Shown here: positions 9,448 through 20,759 of the stretch, piece after piece
Numbering within the stretch: the first letter of the stretch is position 1
Layout of the letters: each line of letters opens with the position of its first letter
Assembly (NCBI RefSeq): GCF_000711195.1
Contig: NZ_JOMR01000001.1
Coordinates: 1,612,001-1,676,000 of the forward strand
From: Thiomicrospira pelophila DSM 1534
GTDB lineage: Bacteria > Pseudomonadota > Gammaproteobacteria > Thiomicrospirales > Thiomicrospiraceae
DNA: 64,000 nt
Reading direction: 5' to 3'
Program-made: the position numbers and the translations under genes
Notes under the pieces: generated by a model
Seen by the model: only the letters and a program-made list of their open reading frames with translations
Databases searched by the model: none
What the model was told of the DNA's origin: nothing

Positions 9448-10872
9448 TTAACTCAGTTTTGCTTTTAACAACTCGTTGACCTGAGCCGGGTTAGCCTGGC
9501 CTTTGGATAATTTCATCACCTGCCCCACAAAAAAGCCAAACAACTTCTCCTGACCATTTTTATAGGCTTCTACTTGGCCAGCATTAGCCGCTAGTACGTC
9601 ATCCACAATCTTTTCAATCGCACTCGTATCTGTAATTTGTTTTAGACCGTGTTTTTCAATGATCTCATCCGCCGAGCCTTCCCCCTGCCACATTGCATCA
9701 AACACCTGCTTTGCAATTTTGCCTGAGATGGTGTTGTCCATAATGCGTTTCACTAATCCGCTTAAAGCTTCCGCTTTAACCGGTGAATCTACAATGGACA
9801 AGCTTTCCCGGTTCAACGCTTTTGACAAATCACCTGTCATCCAGTTTGCGCATAATTTGGCATCCGCACCCTGTTTGACCATAGCCTCGTAATAAGCCGC
9901 CGTCGCTTGTGATGCCGTCAACTGATTCGCATCATAATCCGATAAACCATATTGCTCAACAAAGCGCGCGCGCATTTGCGCTGGCAATTCGGGTAAAGTT
10001 TGACGCACCGCATCGATATCTTCTTGCGTAATAATCACCGGCAACAAATCTGGGTCAGGAAAATAGCGGTAATCATTCGCTTCTTCTTTCGCACGCATGC
10101 TGCGTGTTTCATCACGATCAGCATCATATAAACGCGTTTCTTGCACAATCTTGCCGCCACTTTCCAGAATATCAATATGACGATCTAGCTCGTATGCAAT
10201 CGCTTTTTCAATAAAACGGAAGGAGTTAATATTCTTAAGCTCGGTACGCGTACCAAAGGGTTCACCCGGTTTGCGAATTGAAATATTCACATCCACTCGG
10301 AATGAACCTTCTTGCATATTGCCATCGCAAATACCAATAAATTGAACCAACTCATGAATCGCTTTAGCGTAAGCAATCGCTTCATCAGCCGAGCGCATAT
10401 CCGGCTCCGAAACGATTTCTAATAGCGGCGTACCAGATCGGTTCAGGTCGATACCGGTCATGCCATGAAAATCTTCATGCAAGGATTTACCGGCATCCTC
10501 TTCTAAATGGGCACGCGTAATGCCAATGTGTTTGGTTTCGCCATTTACGTCAATATCAATCGCACCGGTGGATACTACCGGCAATTCAAATTGTGATATT
10601 TGATAACCTTTAGGTGAATCAGGGTAAAAGTAATTTTTACGTGCAAACACCGATTTTTTGGGCAATTCAGCCCCCACCGCCAAACCAAATGCAATCGCCA
10701 TTTCAACCGCTTTTTTATTTAAAACCGGCAACACTCCTGGCAAAGCCAAGTCAACCGCGCAAGCTTGAGTATTAGGCTCCGCCCCGTATGCGGTTGAGGC
10801 TCCTGAAAAAATCTTTGATTTTGTCGCCAGCTGCGCATGGATTTCTAGACCAATTACTGTTTCCCAACTCAT
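9448..10872 (-). CDS. gatB: Asp-tRNA(Asn)/Glu-tRNA(Gln) amidotransferase subunit B
   Basis: Binds mischarged tRNA and catalyses its ATP-dependent amidation together with GatA and GatC. 474 residues. The N-terminal [55 protein letters not shown] and [12 protein letters not shown] segments are diagnostic, followed by the YqeY-like tail. ATGA overlap with gatA gives translational coupling. Presence of gatCAB indicates indirect synthesis of Gln-tRNA and/or Asn-tRNA. Confidence 0.98.
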   Translation of the reverse strand: MSWETVIGLEIHAQLATKSKIFSGASTAYGAEPNTQACAVDLALPGVLPVLNKKAVEMAIAFGLAVGAELPKKSVFARKNYFYPDSPKGYQISQFELPVVSTGAIDIDVNGETKHIGITRAHLEEDAGKSLHEDFHGMTGIDLNRSGTPLLEIVSEPDMRSADEAIAYAKAIHELVQFIGICDGNMQEGSFRVDVNISIRKPGEPFGTRTELKNINSFRFIEKAIAYELDRHIDILESGGKIVQETRLYDADRDETRSMRAKEEANDYRYFPDPDLLPVIITQEDIDAVRQTLPELPAQMRARFVEQYGLSDYDANQLTASQATAAYYEAMVKQGADAKLCANWMTGDLSKALNRESLSIVDSPVKAEALSGLVKRIMDNTISGKIAKQVFDAMWQGEGSADEIIEKHGLKQITDTSAIEKIVDDVLAANAGQVEAYKNGQEKLFGFFVGQVMKLSKGQANPAQVNELLKAKLS

Positions 10873-12350
10873 GCTTGTCTCCCGCCTTCAATCCACTCTG
10901 GTGTTTGTTTATGCCAATCGGTCACTTGCTGATATTGGTGCGCGACATTTAAAATTTTAGCTTCACTAAAATACGGCCCCACTAAGTGCAGACCAACTGG
11001 TCGTTGATTCACAAATCCAGCCGGAACTGACATCGCAGGCAATCCGGCCAAGTTGACCGGTATAGTAAATAAATCAGCCAAATACATGCTAACTGGGTCA
11101 TCGGTTTTTTCGCCCAGATTAAACGCAGGGGTTGGCGCGACTGGCCCTAAAATCACATCACAAGATTCAAACGCCTTAGTAAAATCATCTCTTACTAAAC
11201 GACGTACTTTTTGGGCCTTTAAGTAATACGCATCGTAGTAACCTGCTGACAAAGCATAAGCGCCTACCATAATACGTCGTTTGACTTCTGCGCCAAAGCC
11301 TTCAGCGCGTGAACGTGTATATAAGTCGTTTAGATCTTTCGGATCCTCACAACGATAGCCATAACGTACACCATCAAAACGCGACAAATTAGAGGAAGCC
11401 TCAGCGGGGGCTAACACATAATAAGCCGACACGGCTAAATGTTGATTTGGCAAATGCACTTCAACCAACTCAGCGCCTTGTTTTTCCAGCTCAGCCATTG
11501 CATGCTTAATCACAGTCGCAACTTCTGGATCCAGACCTTCACCAAAGTATTCAGCCGGTACACCAATACGCAGACCTTTAATGGAGTCGTTTAAACTCGA
11601 TGTATAGTCAACTTTATCCATTGTCAGGCTGGTTGAGTCGCGCTCATCAAACCCAACCATAGCATTCAATAACCAAGCATTGTCTTCCGCGCTACGGGCC
11701 ATCGGGCCACCTTGGTCAAAACTAGAGGCATAGGAAATCATGCCAAAACGAGAAATCGCACCATAAGTCGGCTTGATACCACTAATGCCGCAAAACGAAG
11801 CCGGTTGACGAATTGAGCCACCCGTATCGGTGCCACTGGCAAAAGGCACCAGGCCTGCTGCCACAGCCGCCGCCGACCCACCAGATGAGCCGCCAGGAAC
11901 TGCTTGTAAGTTCCACGGATTTTTGGTCGCGCCATAATAACTGGACTCAGTAGAAGAACCCATCGCAAACTCATCCATGTTGGTTTTACCTAAAATTGGC
12001 ATATCCAGGGCTTTTAGTTGACTCACCACATGTGCATCATAAGGTGCAACAAAATTGTCCAACATTTTGGAGCCACAACTGGTTTTTATACCATCGGTAC
12101 AAAAGATGTCTTTATGCGCCATCGGAATACCCGTTAATGGGTGCGCGTTGCCCTTGGCCAACTTAGCATCTGCCACTTCGGCCATCTGCAATGCTAGTTC
12201 AGGCGTGACAGTAACAAAACTGTTAATTTCAGAATCCAATGTTTCGATTCGATTTAAAAAATAACGTGTCAGTTCTACACTGCTCACTTTTTTGCTTTGC
12301 AAAAGTGCGCTTAATTCTTTTATTGATAAGTTATGCATGCTGTTAATCAC
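10869..12350 (-). CDS. gatA: Asp-tRNA(Asn)/Glu-tRNA(Gln) amidotransferase subunit A
   Basis: Glutaminase/amidase subunit supplying ammonia to GatB. Amidase-signature protein with the catalytic Lys in [11 protein letters not shown] and the serines in [14 protein letters not shown] and [14 protein letters not shown]. The GTG at 12350 overlaps the gatC stop (GTGA) and has AGG upstream; an ATG at 12338 (MHNLSIKEL) is the alternative and would shorten the protein by four residues. A degenerate palindrome copy (CACCAGGCCTGCTG near 11848) lies in the gene in the Gly-Leu-Val frame. Confidence 0.97.
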   Translation of the reverse strand: MINSMHNLSIKELSALLQSKKVSSVELTRYFLNRIETLDSEINSFVTVTPELALQMAEVADAKLAKGNAHPLTGIPMAHKDIFCTDGIKTSCGSKMLDNFVAPYDAHVVSQLKALDMPILGKTNMDEFAMGSSTESSYYGATKNPWNLQAVPGGSSGGSAAAVAAGLVPFASGTDTGGSIRQPASFCGISGIKPTYGAISRFGMISYASSFDQGGPMARSAEDNAWLLNAMVGFDERDSTSLTMDKVDYTSSLNDSIKGLRIGVPAEYFGEGLDPEVATVIKHAMAELEKQGAELVEVHLPNQHLAVSAYYVLAPAEASSNLSRFDGVRYGYRCEDPKDLNDLYTRSRAEGFGAEVKRRIMVGAYALSAGYYDAYYLKAQKVRRLVRDDFTKAFESCDVILGPVAPTPAFNLGEKTDDPVSMYLADLFTIPVNLAGLPAMSVPAGFVNQRPVGLHLVGPYFSEAKILNVAHQYQQVTDWHKQTPEWIEGGRQA

Positions 12351-12634
12351 TCAATTACCTGGGGAACAAGATAAAGTCCCGCTTCTGTAGAGGGGGCGTT
12401 GGCTTGATATTTTTCGCGCTGATTGCTCTCTGTCACCAAGTCTTCACGTAATCGTTGGGTTTGATCTAATGGATGAGCCATGGGCTCAACTCCAGATGTG
12501 TCAGCTTTTTCCAACTGCGCAAACACATCTAAAATATTTGATAGCTTGTTTCCAACTAACTCAAACTCAGCTGGTTCGACTGCAATTGCCGCCAATTGGG
12601 CAATTTTCTTAATTTCAGAGACTTGCAAAGACAC
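12347..12634 (-). CDS. gatC: Asp-tRNA(Asn)/Glu-tRNA(Gln) amidotransferase subunit C
   Basis: Small structural subunit that joins GatA and GatB. 95 residues, with the typical [10 protein letters not shown] start and [21 protein letters not shown]. It begins at a GTG with a GAGGAG ribosome-binding site 6 nt upstream and is the first gene of gatCAB. It is divergent from mreB. Confidence 0.95.
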   Translation of the reverse strand: MSLQVSEIKKIAQLAAIAVEPAEFELVGNKLSNILDVFAQLEKADTSGVEPMAHPLDQTQRLREDLVTESNQREKYQANAPSTEAGLYLVPQVIE

Positions 12635-13991
<1,357 letters not shown>

Positions 13992-14025
13992 TCTCGTGCC
14001 CAGAAACTAAGCTAGGAGCCCTCCC

Positions 14026-14859
14026 ATTAGCCTTAACGCCACACCACCCCAGCAAGACGGACTCCACTTTGTTACGGTGTTCATCTTAAGTATTTTCTTA
14101 ATGGCCTCTGACTACTATGGTCAATACATGGGGTCATTCCGTAATGTCATCACTACCACACTTGAACCCCTAGAAAGAGTGGCCGATCTACCGGTACAGG
14201 CTCACCATTGGTATATGCAAGGTGTAACTGACCTGGCCTTACTCGAAAACGAACTCCTGCAAGTTAAAACAGAAAACCTGATGCTCAAAGCTCGTTTGCA
14301 GCGTCTGGATAGCTTAGAACTTGAGCTTGATCGCCTTCAACGCCTACTCGGAACTACCGGCCGCATGAGCACCCAATCTTTGCGGGTCGCAAGTGTGCTT
14401 TATTATAGTTCCAGCCCGGTATCTCAGTACCTAACCATCAATAAAGGCAGCATGGATGGCGTAAAAACCAATCAATCCATAATTGATGCTTATGGAGTAC
14501 TCGGGCAAGTAACCAGCCTTACCCCCACTACTAGTCGAGTTTTATTGATTACGGACCCAGATCATCAACTACCAGTACGCGTACAAAGAACGGGCCAACG
14601 AGGGATCTTAACAGGCTTAGGTCATGACAAACTCAACCTTGATTTTGTACCGCTTTCGAGTCGTGTCGAGGTAGGTGACATTTTAGTTACGTCAGGGTTA
14701 GGTGGCGTGTTCCCTTCAGGCTATCCAGCCGCCGAGGTAACCCAAGTCATTCAAAGCCCTGGTATGAGCTATTTAACAATTAAAGCTAAGCCCTTAAGTG
14801 ATATTAACAGCAGTTATGAAGTGCTGGTGTTATCCAATTCGCGAGACGAGAATGAGTGA
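14026..14859 (+). CDS. mreC: Rod-shape determining protein MreC (probable AUU start)
   Basis: Periplasmic scaffold linking MreB to the wall elongation machinery. The first conventional start in frame is a GTG at 14077, but that cuts the membrane helix to about 11 residues and has no ribosome-binding site. Extending upstream gives SLNATPPQQDGLHFVTVFILSIFLMASDYY with a full helix; the only initiator-like codon after the in-frame TAA at 14008 that fits is ATT at 14026, 7 nt after AGGAG. The periplasmic coiled coil (ENELLQVKTENLMLKARL) and the beta domain with TNQSIIDAYGVLGQV follow. It overlaps mreD by 8 nt. The start is inferred, the identity is secure. Confidence 0.9.
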   Translation: MSLNATPPQQDGLHFVTVFILSIFLMASDYYGQYMGSFRNVITTTLEPLERVADLPVQAHHWYMQGVTDLALLENELLQVKTENLMLKARLQRLDSLELELDRLQRLLGTTGRMSTQSLRVASVLYYSSSPVSQYLTINKGSMDGVKTNQSIIDAYGVLGQVTSLTPTTSRVLLITDPDHQLPVRVQRTGQRGILTGLGHDKLNLDFVPLSSRVEVGDILVTSGLGGVFPSGYPAAEVTQVIQSPGMSYLTIKAKPLSDINSSYEVLVLSNSRDENE

Positions 14860-15355
14860 TAAATATCAAGAAATCGAATTACACCAAGTCCGCTGGTTAG
14901 TGATCAGCAGCTATCTGGTAGGAATTATTTTTAATATCTTCGCGCTAAGAGAGACCCTTCTTATCATTTTGCCACCGTTAGGTTTGATGCTGGTCTTGTT
15001 TTGGAGTGTACAGCTTTTACGTAACACCCATTTAATTACAGCATTTCTGATAGGCCTGTTATACGATGGTCTATATCAAACGTTACTAGGCAGTCACTCA
15101 ATTCTCTTTGTTTTATTAACCTTTTTCATGTTACGAATGCGGTTAAGATTCCGCAGTTATCGTTTGTGGCAACAAGGCGTAGTAATTGGCTTCTATATGG
15201 GCGCTTATCAGTTACTACACCACTTTTTCTTTTCACCGACACTCACGGAACAAACCGCATTACTCTACTGGTTAATGCCGTTTTTCAGTGCTGTTATTTG
15301 GCCAGGCCTGGTGGTTTTAATGCGTGGACTATCTAATCGCATCTCGACTATTTAA
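14852..15355 (+). CDS. mreD: Rod-shape determining protein MreD
   Basis: Integral membrane partner of MreC. The ATG at 14852 overlaps the mreC stop (ATGAGTGA); 167 residues with about five hydrophobic segments (ISSYLVGIIFNIFAL, LLIILPPLGLMLVLFWSV, LITAFLIGLLYDGLY and two more). A 10-bp core copy of the palindrome near the 3' end (CCAGGCCTGG, 15302-15311) encodes Pro-Gly-Leu-Val. Confidence 0.93.
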   Translation: MSDKYQEIELHQVRWLVISSYLVGIIFNIFALRETLLIILPPLGLMLVLFWSVQLLRNTHLITAFLIGLLYDGLYQTLLGSHSILFVLLTFFMLRMRLRFRSYRLWQQGVVIGFYMGAYQLLHHFFFSPTLTEQTALLYWLMPFFSAVIWPGLVVLMRGLSNRISTI

Positions 15356-15366
15356 ATACGGACAAC

Positions 15367-17184
15367 ATGAATAACCTTACGTTCGACGAAACTCAATCCC
15401 GCATTCGACAGAAAGCCATGTTTACAAATCGCTTACTGTTTGCTGGGTTAATAGTATTTGCGGTATTTTGTCTATTCATGGCTCGAATGGCTTACCTACA
15501 ATGGTTTAACCACGAAGAATATTTAGGCTTGTCAGAGGGTAACCGAATCTCGGTCGAACCCCTCGCACCTGAGCGCGGCAAAATATACGATAGAAATGGT
15601 GTTATCTTGGTCGACAACCAGCCAGTTTATTCCTTATCGTTTATGCGCGAATCAATTTATGATATTGATTACACCATCAACGCGATTCAAGAACTGTTAC
15701 CGTCCATTCGCCCAGAAACACTTGCGCAATTTAAGACCCGCTTAAAACGAACACCTCGCCACCGAGCTATTATCTTACCCTATACACTAGATGAATCTGA
15801 AGCAGCGCGCTTTGCTGTTAACAGTTATCGCTTTTCTGGAATTGCGTTAAATGCTCGCCTTAAGCGGGTTTATACTCAAAATAAGTCAGCCGTGCATTTG
15901 CTGGGGTACGTCGGGAGAATCAGCCAACAAGACAACCTAAGCATTGATCGCAGTCGCTACCGTGGTACAGATATCGTTGGAAAAACGGGGATTGAGCATT
16001 TTTATGAAGACAAGCTACAAGGTTATCCTGGCTTGCAGCGTATCGAAACCAACGCACAAGGCCGAACGATCAGAAGCCTGGAAACCATTCCCCCTACCTC
16101 CGGCGAAAACTTGACCTTAACCATAGATATTAGACTGCAAAAATATCTAGAAAACTTATTCGAGGGTCGACGTGGAGCGGCCGTGGCAATTGATCCCGAA
16201 AACGGTGAAATTTTGGCCTTTGTCAGCAGCCCCATGTATAACCCCAATTTGTTTGTAGATGGCATTAGCCATACTAATTACAATTCTCTATTACATGACC
16301 GCAATAAGCCATTGATTAATCGAGCATCACGTGGGCAATACCCTCCAGGCTCAACTACCAAACCATTTATTGGCCTAGGCGCTTTAGAGCAAGGCTTCAC
16401 TACCATGAGTGAGTCGATATTCGATCCTGGTTATTTTGAATACCAAAACCGCCGTTACCGCAACTGGCGACGAGACGGTCATGGCTGGGCGGATTTGAAA
16501 CGTTCGATTGTCGAGTCGGTAGACACTTACTATTACAAATTAAGCCTGGATATGGGCATCGACTCTATTCATGACATACTGGCGCCTTTTGGATTTGGCT
16601 CACAAACTGGAGTTGATATTCCCGGCGAAGCAAACGGGATCTTGCCATCCCAAGCCTGGAAAATGGCTACCTACGGTAAGGCTTGGTTCCGAGGTGAAAC
16701 TATTATTTCTTCGATAGGGCAAGGCTTTAATTTGGCCACTCCATTACAGCTGGCAAAAGCCGCATCTATTCTAGCGAACCGAGGACGCATTATTAATCCT
16801 CATGCCCTAAAAGGCCAATCACATGAATCGCCCGAACAGATCCCAATTAAAAACCGTGAGCATTGGGAGTACATAATTGATGCCATGACAGATGCCGTTC
16901 ATACGCCTCGAGGTACCGCTTGGAGTTCTGGTCGTCACATCACAGGCTATAAAATTGCCGGCAAAACCGGTACGGCTCAAGTATTCAGCTTAAACGATGG
17001 CGAGTACAACGAAGAAGAGCTCGATAAACGTTTACACGATCACTCATTATTTATTGGCTTTGGCCCTGTCACTCGTCCAAAAATCGCAATCAGCGTCATT
17101 GTTGAGAACGCCGGTGGAGGAAGCCGTGTGGCCGCACCGCTTGCACTTCAAGCCATGAACCATTATATAAAAGAGTTACAGTAA
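15367..17184 (+). CDS. mrdA: Penicillin-binding protein 2
   Basis: Elongation-specific class B transpeptidase. 605 residues. One membrane anchor (LLFAGLIVFAVFCLFMARMAYL) is followed by the dimerisation domain and the transpeptidase domain, with the active-site serine in PPGSTTKPF (SxxK), the second motif SVDTYYYKL and KTGTAQ. It forms the Rod complex with the adjacent rodA. Confidence 0.98.
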   Translation: MNNLTFDETQSRIRQKAMFTNRLLFAGLIVFAVFCLFMARMAYLQWFNHEEYLGLSEGNRISVEPLAPERGKIYDRNGVILVDNQPVYSLSFMRESIYDIDYTINAIQELLPSIRPETLAQFKTRLKRTPRHRAIILPYTLDESEAARFAVNSYRFSGIALNARLKRVYTQNKSAVHLLGYVGRISQQDNLSIDRSRYRGTDIVGKTGIEHFYEDKLQGYPGLQRIETNAQGRTIRSLETIPPTSGENLTLTIDIRLQKYLENLFEGRRGAAVAIDPENGEILAFVSSPMYNPNLFVDGISHTNYNSLLHDRNKPLINRASRGQYPPGSTTKPFIGLGALEQGFTTMSESIFDPGYFEYQNRRYRNWRRDGHGWADLKRSIVESVDTYYYKLSLDMGIDSIHDILAPFGFGSQTGVDIPGEANGILPSQAWKMATYGKAWFRGETIISSIGQGFNLATPLQLAKAASILANRGRIINPHALKGQSHESPEQIPIKNREHWEYIIDAMTDAVHTPRGTAWSSGRHITGYKIAGKTGTAQVFSLNDGEYNEEELDKRLHDHSLFIGFGPVTRPKIAISVIVENAGGGSRVAAPLALQAMNHYIKELQ

Positions 17185-17185
17185 C

Positions 17186-18316
17186 ATGATCCACTCACTT
17201 ACCTCATCAACCGATTCGCTGTATGTTACGCCGAAAAGTTGGCTACAAAAACTGCACATTGACGGATGGTTGCTACTTGGTTTAGTACTTCTATTATCAA
17301 CCAGTTTGTTGACCGTTTTCAGCGCGTCAGGCGGCGATTGGCACACGACTCAACAGCATGGATTTCGTATTTTATTTGCGTTAGGACTCATGCTGGCCGT
17401 CGCTCAAATCTCGCCCTCAAATCTCGCCCTTATTACCCCTTGGGCTTTTTTAATTGGTTTGCTCATGCTTGTTGCCGTACTCCTATTTGGTGACATGGGA
17501 AAAGGCGCGCAGCGCTGGTTGGATTTTGGCTTTGTGCGTTTTCAACCGTCTGAACTAATGAAACTTGCATTACCGATGATGGTAGCCTGGTTGTTTGCCT
17601 ATAGCGACTTCCCTGCTCCTGCCAGTCGTTTTATTATGGGACTGGTCATTGTTGCGGTGACCGCTAGCTTAATTGTCGTGCAGCCGGATTTAGGCACCTC
17701 GATCTTGATCGCAATGAGTGGTTTATTTGTTATTTTCTTTGCAGGATTGCCCTGGAAAATTATTATTGGTGCGCTGGCTGCCCTAGCTGTAAGCATGCCG
17801 ATAGCTTGGAATTTTATGCATGCGTATCAAAAGCAGCGTGTTTTAACCTTTATGAACCCTGAATCTGACCCACTCGGCAGTGGCTACCATATTATCCAAT
17901 CGAAAATAGCAATTGGCTCTGGTGGCATTGATGGAAAAGGATTTATGGGAAGTACTCAAGCTCACCTTGAGTTTTTGCCCGAAAGTACCACCGACTTTAT
18001 CTTCTCTGTATTCGCCGAAGAATTCGGTTTAATTGGTGTTGCAGTGCTTTTAAGCCTCTACAGTTTTGTACTAATTCGAGGTTTGATGATCGCTTATTTT
18101 GCCCAAAATAATTTCAGCAGATTGGTTGCAGGTAGCTTTACGATGACCTTATTTATTTATATTACGGTCAACATTGGCATGGTAAGTGGCCTACTCCCAG
18201 TAGTGGGCCTCCCCCTGCCTCTTGTAAGTTACGGTGGTAGCTCTATGGTCACACTTATGATCAGTTTTGGCATCTTAATGTCGATTCACACACACAAAAA
18301 AATGTTGACCGATTGA
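17186..18316 (+). CDS. rodA: Rod-shape determining protein RodA (SEDS glycosyltransferase)
   Basis: Multipass lipid II polymerase that works with PBP2. 376 residues with about ten hydrophobic segments. The SEDS signatures GKGAQRWLDFGFVRFQPSE, VVQPDLGTS, FLPESTTDFIFSVFAEEFG and GLPLPLVSYGGSSM are all present. It begins one base after the mrdA stop. Confidence 0.98.
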   Translation: MIHSLTSSTDSLYVTPKSWLQKLHIDGWLLLGLVLLLSTSLLTVFSASGGDWHTTQQHGFRILFALGLMLAVAQISPSNLALITPWAFLIGLLMLVAVLLFGDMGKGAQRWLDFGFVRFQPSELMKLALPMMVAWLFAYSDFPAPASRFIMGLVIVAVTASLIVVQPDLGTSILIAMSGLFVIFFAGLPWKIIIGALAALAVSMPIAWNFMHAYQKQRVLTFMNPESDPLGSGYHIIQSKIAIGSGGIDGKGFMGSTQAHLEFLPESTTDFIFSVFAEEFGLIGVAVLLSLYSFVLIRGLMIAYFAQNNFSRLVAGSFTMTLFIYITVNIGMVSGLLPVVGLPLPLVSYGGSSMVTLMISFGILMSIHTHKKMLTD

Positions 18317-18394
18317 AACTAGAATTGCTAGACAAAGGTTTTGATTTGCAGGCTTTTGTGATAAATTAAGCTAATTCTTTAACTTGATAATTTA

Positions 18395-19582
18395 ATGGCA
18401 AATATTCCCTCTATGAAAGCTTCGTTTTACAAACTGTTTTTTGTTTTACTCGCCCTGACATTGAGCACTGCAAAGGCTCACGCTAATACACCATTTGTGT
18501 CTCCAGTTCCGCCTTCTATCGCGGGAACGGCCCACTTTGTGATGGATTATCATAGCGGCGCCATCATCACCGAAAAAGACCCAGACATGCAAATAGAGCC
18601 AGCCAGCCTAACTAAAATCATGACGGGTTATGTGGTATTTAACGAGCTTAAATTAGGTCGCATACAAATGGCTGATATGGTGACCATCAGCAAAAAAGCT
18701 TGGCGCATGCCCGGTTCCAGAATGTTTATAGAAGTGGGTAAACAAGTATCGGTCGAAGACTTAATTAAAGGCATGGTGATTCAATCCGGTAATGATGCCA
18801 GTGTGGCCTTGGCTGAACACATTGCACGTACTGAAGAAAACTTTGCAGACATTATGAACCAGTATGCTGAGCAACTCGGCATGACAAATACACACTTTGT
18901 TAATGCGACAGGCTTACCCGATCCGGCTCATTTAACTACGGCACGTGATCTAAGCATCTTAACCAAAGCCTTAATTCGTGACTTCCCAGATTTTTATCCT
19001 TGGTACTCTGAGAAACGCTTCACCTTTAACGGTATCACCCAATACAACCGTAACCGTCTTCTATGGCAGGATCCGACAGTAGATGGTTTAAAAACAGGTC
19101 ATACTGAATCAGCCGGTTATTGCCTAGTTTCATCTGCTAAACGAAATGACATGCGAGTAATTGCGATTGTAGTAGGCACAGACAGTGCTACTCAGCGCGT
19201 TTCAGAAAGTCAAAAACTATTAAACTATGCCTTCCGTTTTTTCGAAACACATAAGTTATTTGAAGGCTCACAACGCTTAGTTGATGCTCGTATCTGGGGC
19301 GGAGAACGCGACACACTTGGCGTAGGTTTAGCTGACGAATTATTTGTTACCGTACCACGTGGTCAATATCAAAACTTAAAAGTAGAAACTTCACTACCAC
19401 CACAAGTTAACGCACCAGTGCAACATGGTGACAACATAGGTCAATTAGTGATTAATTTGAACGATCAAGTTTTACTTGAGAAGCCTTTAATTGCCTTGTC
19501 TGCAATTGAAGAAGGATCTTTTTTCAAAAAGCTATTTGATCGTATCAAACTATTTTTTCAAAACTTATTCGGATGGCTCTAA
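18395..19582 (+). CDS. dacA: D-alanyl-D-alanine carboxypeptidase (PBP5/6 family)
   Basis: Trims the terminal D-Ala from peptidoglycan pentapeptides. A signal peptide (YKLFFVLLALTLSTAKAHA) precedes the S11 domain with SLTK (active serine in EPASLTKIMTGYV), SGNDAS and KTGHTE. The C-terminal PBP5 domain ends in an amphipathic tail (FFKKLFDRIKLFFQNLFGW) that would attach it to the outer face of the inner membrane. The start is uncertain between ATG 18395 and ATG 18413; neither has a convincing Shine-Dalgarno sequence. Confidence 0.96.
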   Translation: MANIPSMKASFYKLFFVLLALTLSTAKAHANTPFVSPVPPSIAGTAHFVMDYHSGAIITEKDPDMQIEPASLTKIMTGYVVFNELKLGRIQMADMVTISKKAWRMPGSRMFIEVGKQVSVEDLIKGMVIQSGNDASVALAEHIARTEENFADIMNQYAEQLGMTNTHFVNATGLPDPAHLTTARDLSILTKALIRDFPDFYPWYSEKRFTFNGITQYNRNRLLWQDPTVDGLKTGHTESAGYCLVSSAKRNDMRVIAIVVGTDSATQRVSESQKLLNYAFRFFETHKLFEGSQRLVDARIWGGERDTLGVGLADELFVTVPRGQYQNLKVETSLPPQVNAPVQHGDNIGQLVINLNDQVLLEKPLIALSAIEEGSFFKKLFDRIKLFFQNLFGWL

Positions 19583-19588
19583 TCTGAC

Positions 19589-20455
19589 ATGAACCCACAA
19601 ATCGTCTACTTAGATGGCGAGTTTATGCCGATGAATGAGGCCCGCGTATCCCCCATGGATCGCGGGTTTTTATTTGGTGATGGCGTGTACGAAGTCATAC
19701 CGGTATATCAACGCCAAGTATTTGAATGGGCGGCGCATTTAGCCCGCCTAAAGTACTCTTTAAAAGCGACCTCTATAAACAATCCATTGAGTGACGAGGC
19801 CTGGTTAGATATGATCAACCAGTTGATTAAACGCCACGACTGGGCTGATCAGTTCATCTACTTGCAAGTTAGCCGTGGTGTGCAAATCCCACGTGACCAC
19901 ATGCCCGCCGCCGATTTAACACCAACAGTCTATGCTTACACCAATCCACTTAAACCCGTAGCGGATCACATCCTCCAACACGGCATTAAAGTGATTAGCC
20001 TAGAAGATATACGCTGGCTACGTTGTGACATCAAAGCCTTAACACTATTACCCAATGTCATGGCCAAACTTCAGGCTCAAGCGGCCGGTGTAGATGACGT
20101 GATTTTGGTGCGTGCCGACGGTAGCGTTAGTGAAGGTTCGGCGAGCAACTTGTTTATGGTGAAAGATCAAACCCTGATCACCCCTCCCAACTCACACAAA
20201 ATTTTGCCAGGTATTACGCGCCTAGTGATTGAAAAACTCGCACGGCGTCACCATATTGATTTAATCGAGCGAGACATTCAACAAGATGAACTCAATTCAG
20301 CGGATGAGCTTTGGTTAACCAGTTCAACCAAAGAAGCATTGCCGATTACACAATTGAATGGTCAAGCGGTCGGTTCTGGTAAGCCTGGGTCCGTTTGGCA
20401 AACATTACGCCAACACTACCAAGCTTATAAAAACGAAATTTTAAACCCAAACTAA
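19589..20455 (+). CDS. dat: D-amino-acid (D-alanine) aminotransferase
   Basis: PLP-dependent class IV aminotransferase that interconverts D-alanine and D-glutamate with their 2-oxo acids. 288 residues. The N-terminal DGEFMPMNEARVSPMDRGFLFGDGVYEV, the PLP lysine in RCDIKALTLLPNVMAK and the SEGSASNLFMV and ILPGITR segments match the D-amino-acid branch; RCDIK distinguishes it from IlvE. Its place 6 nt after dacA suggests a role in peptidoglycan D-amino-acid supply. Confidence 0.9.
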   Translation: MNPQIVYLDGEFMPMNEARVSPMDRGFLFGDGVYEVIPVYQRQVFEWAAHLARLKYSLKATSINNPLSDEAWLDMINQLIKRHDWADQFIYLQVSRGVQIPRDHMPAADLTPTVYAYTNPLKPVADHILQHGIKVISLEDIRWLRCDIKALTLLPNVMAKLQAQAAGVDDVILVRADGSVSEGSASNLFMVKDQTLITPPNSHKILPGITRLVIEKLARRHHIDLIERDIQQDELNSADELWLTSSTKEALPITQLNGQAVGSGKPGSVWQTLRQHYQAYKNEILNPN

Positions 20456-20459
20456 GACT

Positions 20460-20741
20460 ATGACTGATTTACACCACCCAGATATTGATACCTTAATTGA
20501 ATTCCCTTGTGATTTTGAGCTCAAGGCCATGGGGCGTCACTGTGAAGAATTTATTGACCTAGTATTCAATATCACCCAAAAACACGTGCCCGATGCCAGC
20601 CGAGAAAATATTCGCCTTAACGAATCCAAAGGCAGCAAGTTTGTGTCGGTAAAAATCAAATTTTACGCCACTCACATTAACCAAATCCACGGTATTTACG
20701 GCGATTTGAACGAGCACCCAGACGTGCTTATGACACTGTAA
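20460..20741 (+). CDS. ybeD: YbeD family protein (DUF493)
   Basis: Small ACT-like regulatory-fold protein of unclear function, conserved between dacA and lipB in gammaproteobacteria. 93 residues with the family features IEFPCDFELKAMG near the start and VSVKIKF followed by a short helix and DVLMTL at the end. It starts 4 nt after dat. Confidence 0.9.
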   Translation: MTDLHHPDIDTLIEFPCDFELKAMGRHCEEFIDLVFNITQKHVPDASRENIRLNESKGSKFVSVKIKFYATHINQIHGIYGDLNEHPDVLMTL

Positions 20742-20745
20742 AAAG

Positions 20746-20759
20746 CACCAGGACTGGTG
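20746..20759. repeat. Degenerate palindrome copy overlapping the lipB ribosome-binding site
   Basis: CACCAGGACTGGTG differs from the family by one central base. It fills the ybeD-lipB gap and supplies the CAGGA used as ribosome-binding site. Confidence 0.7.
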
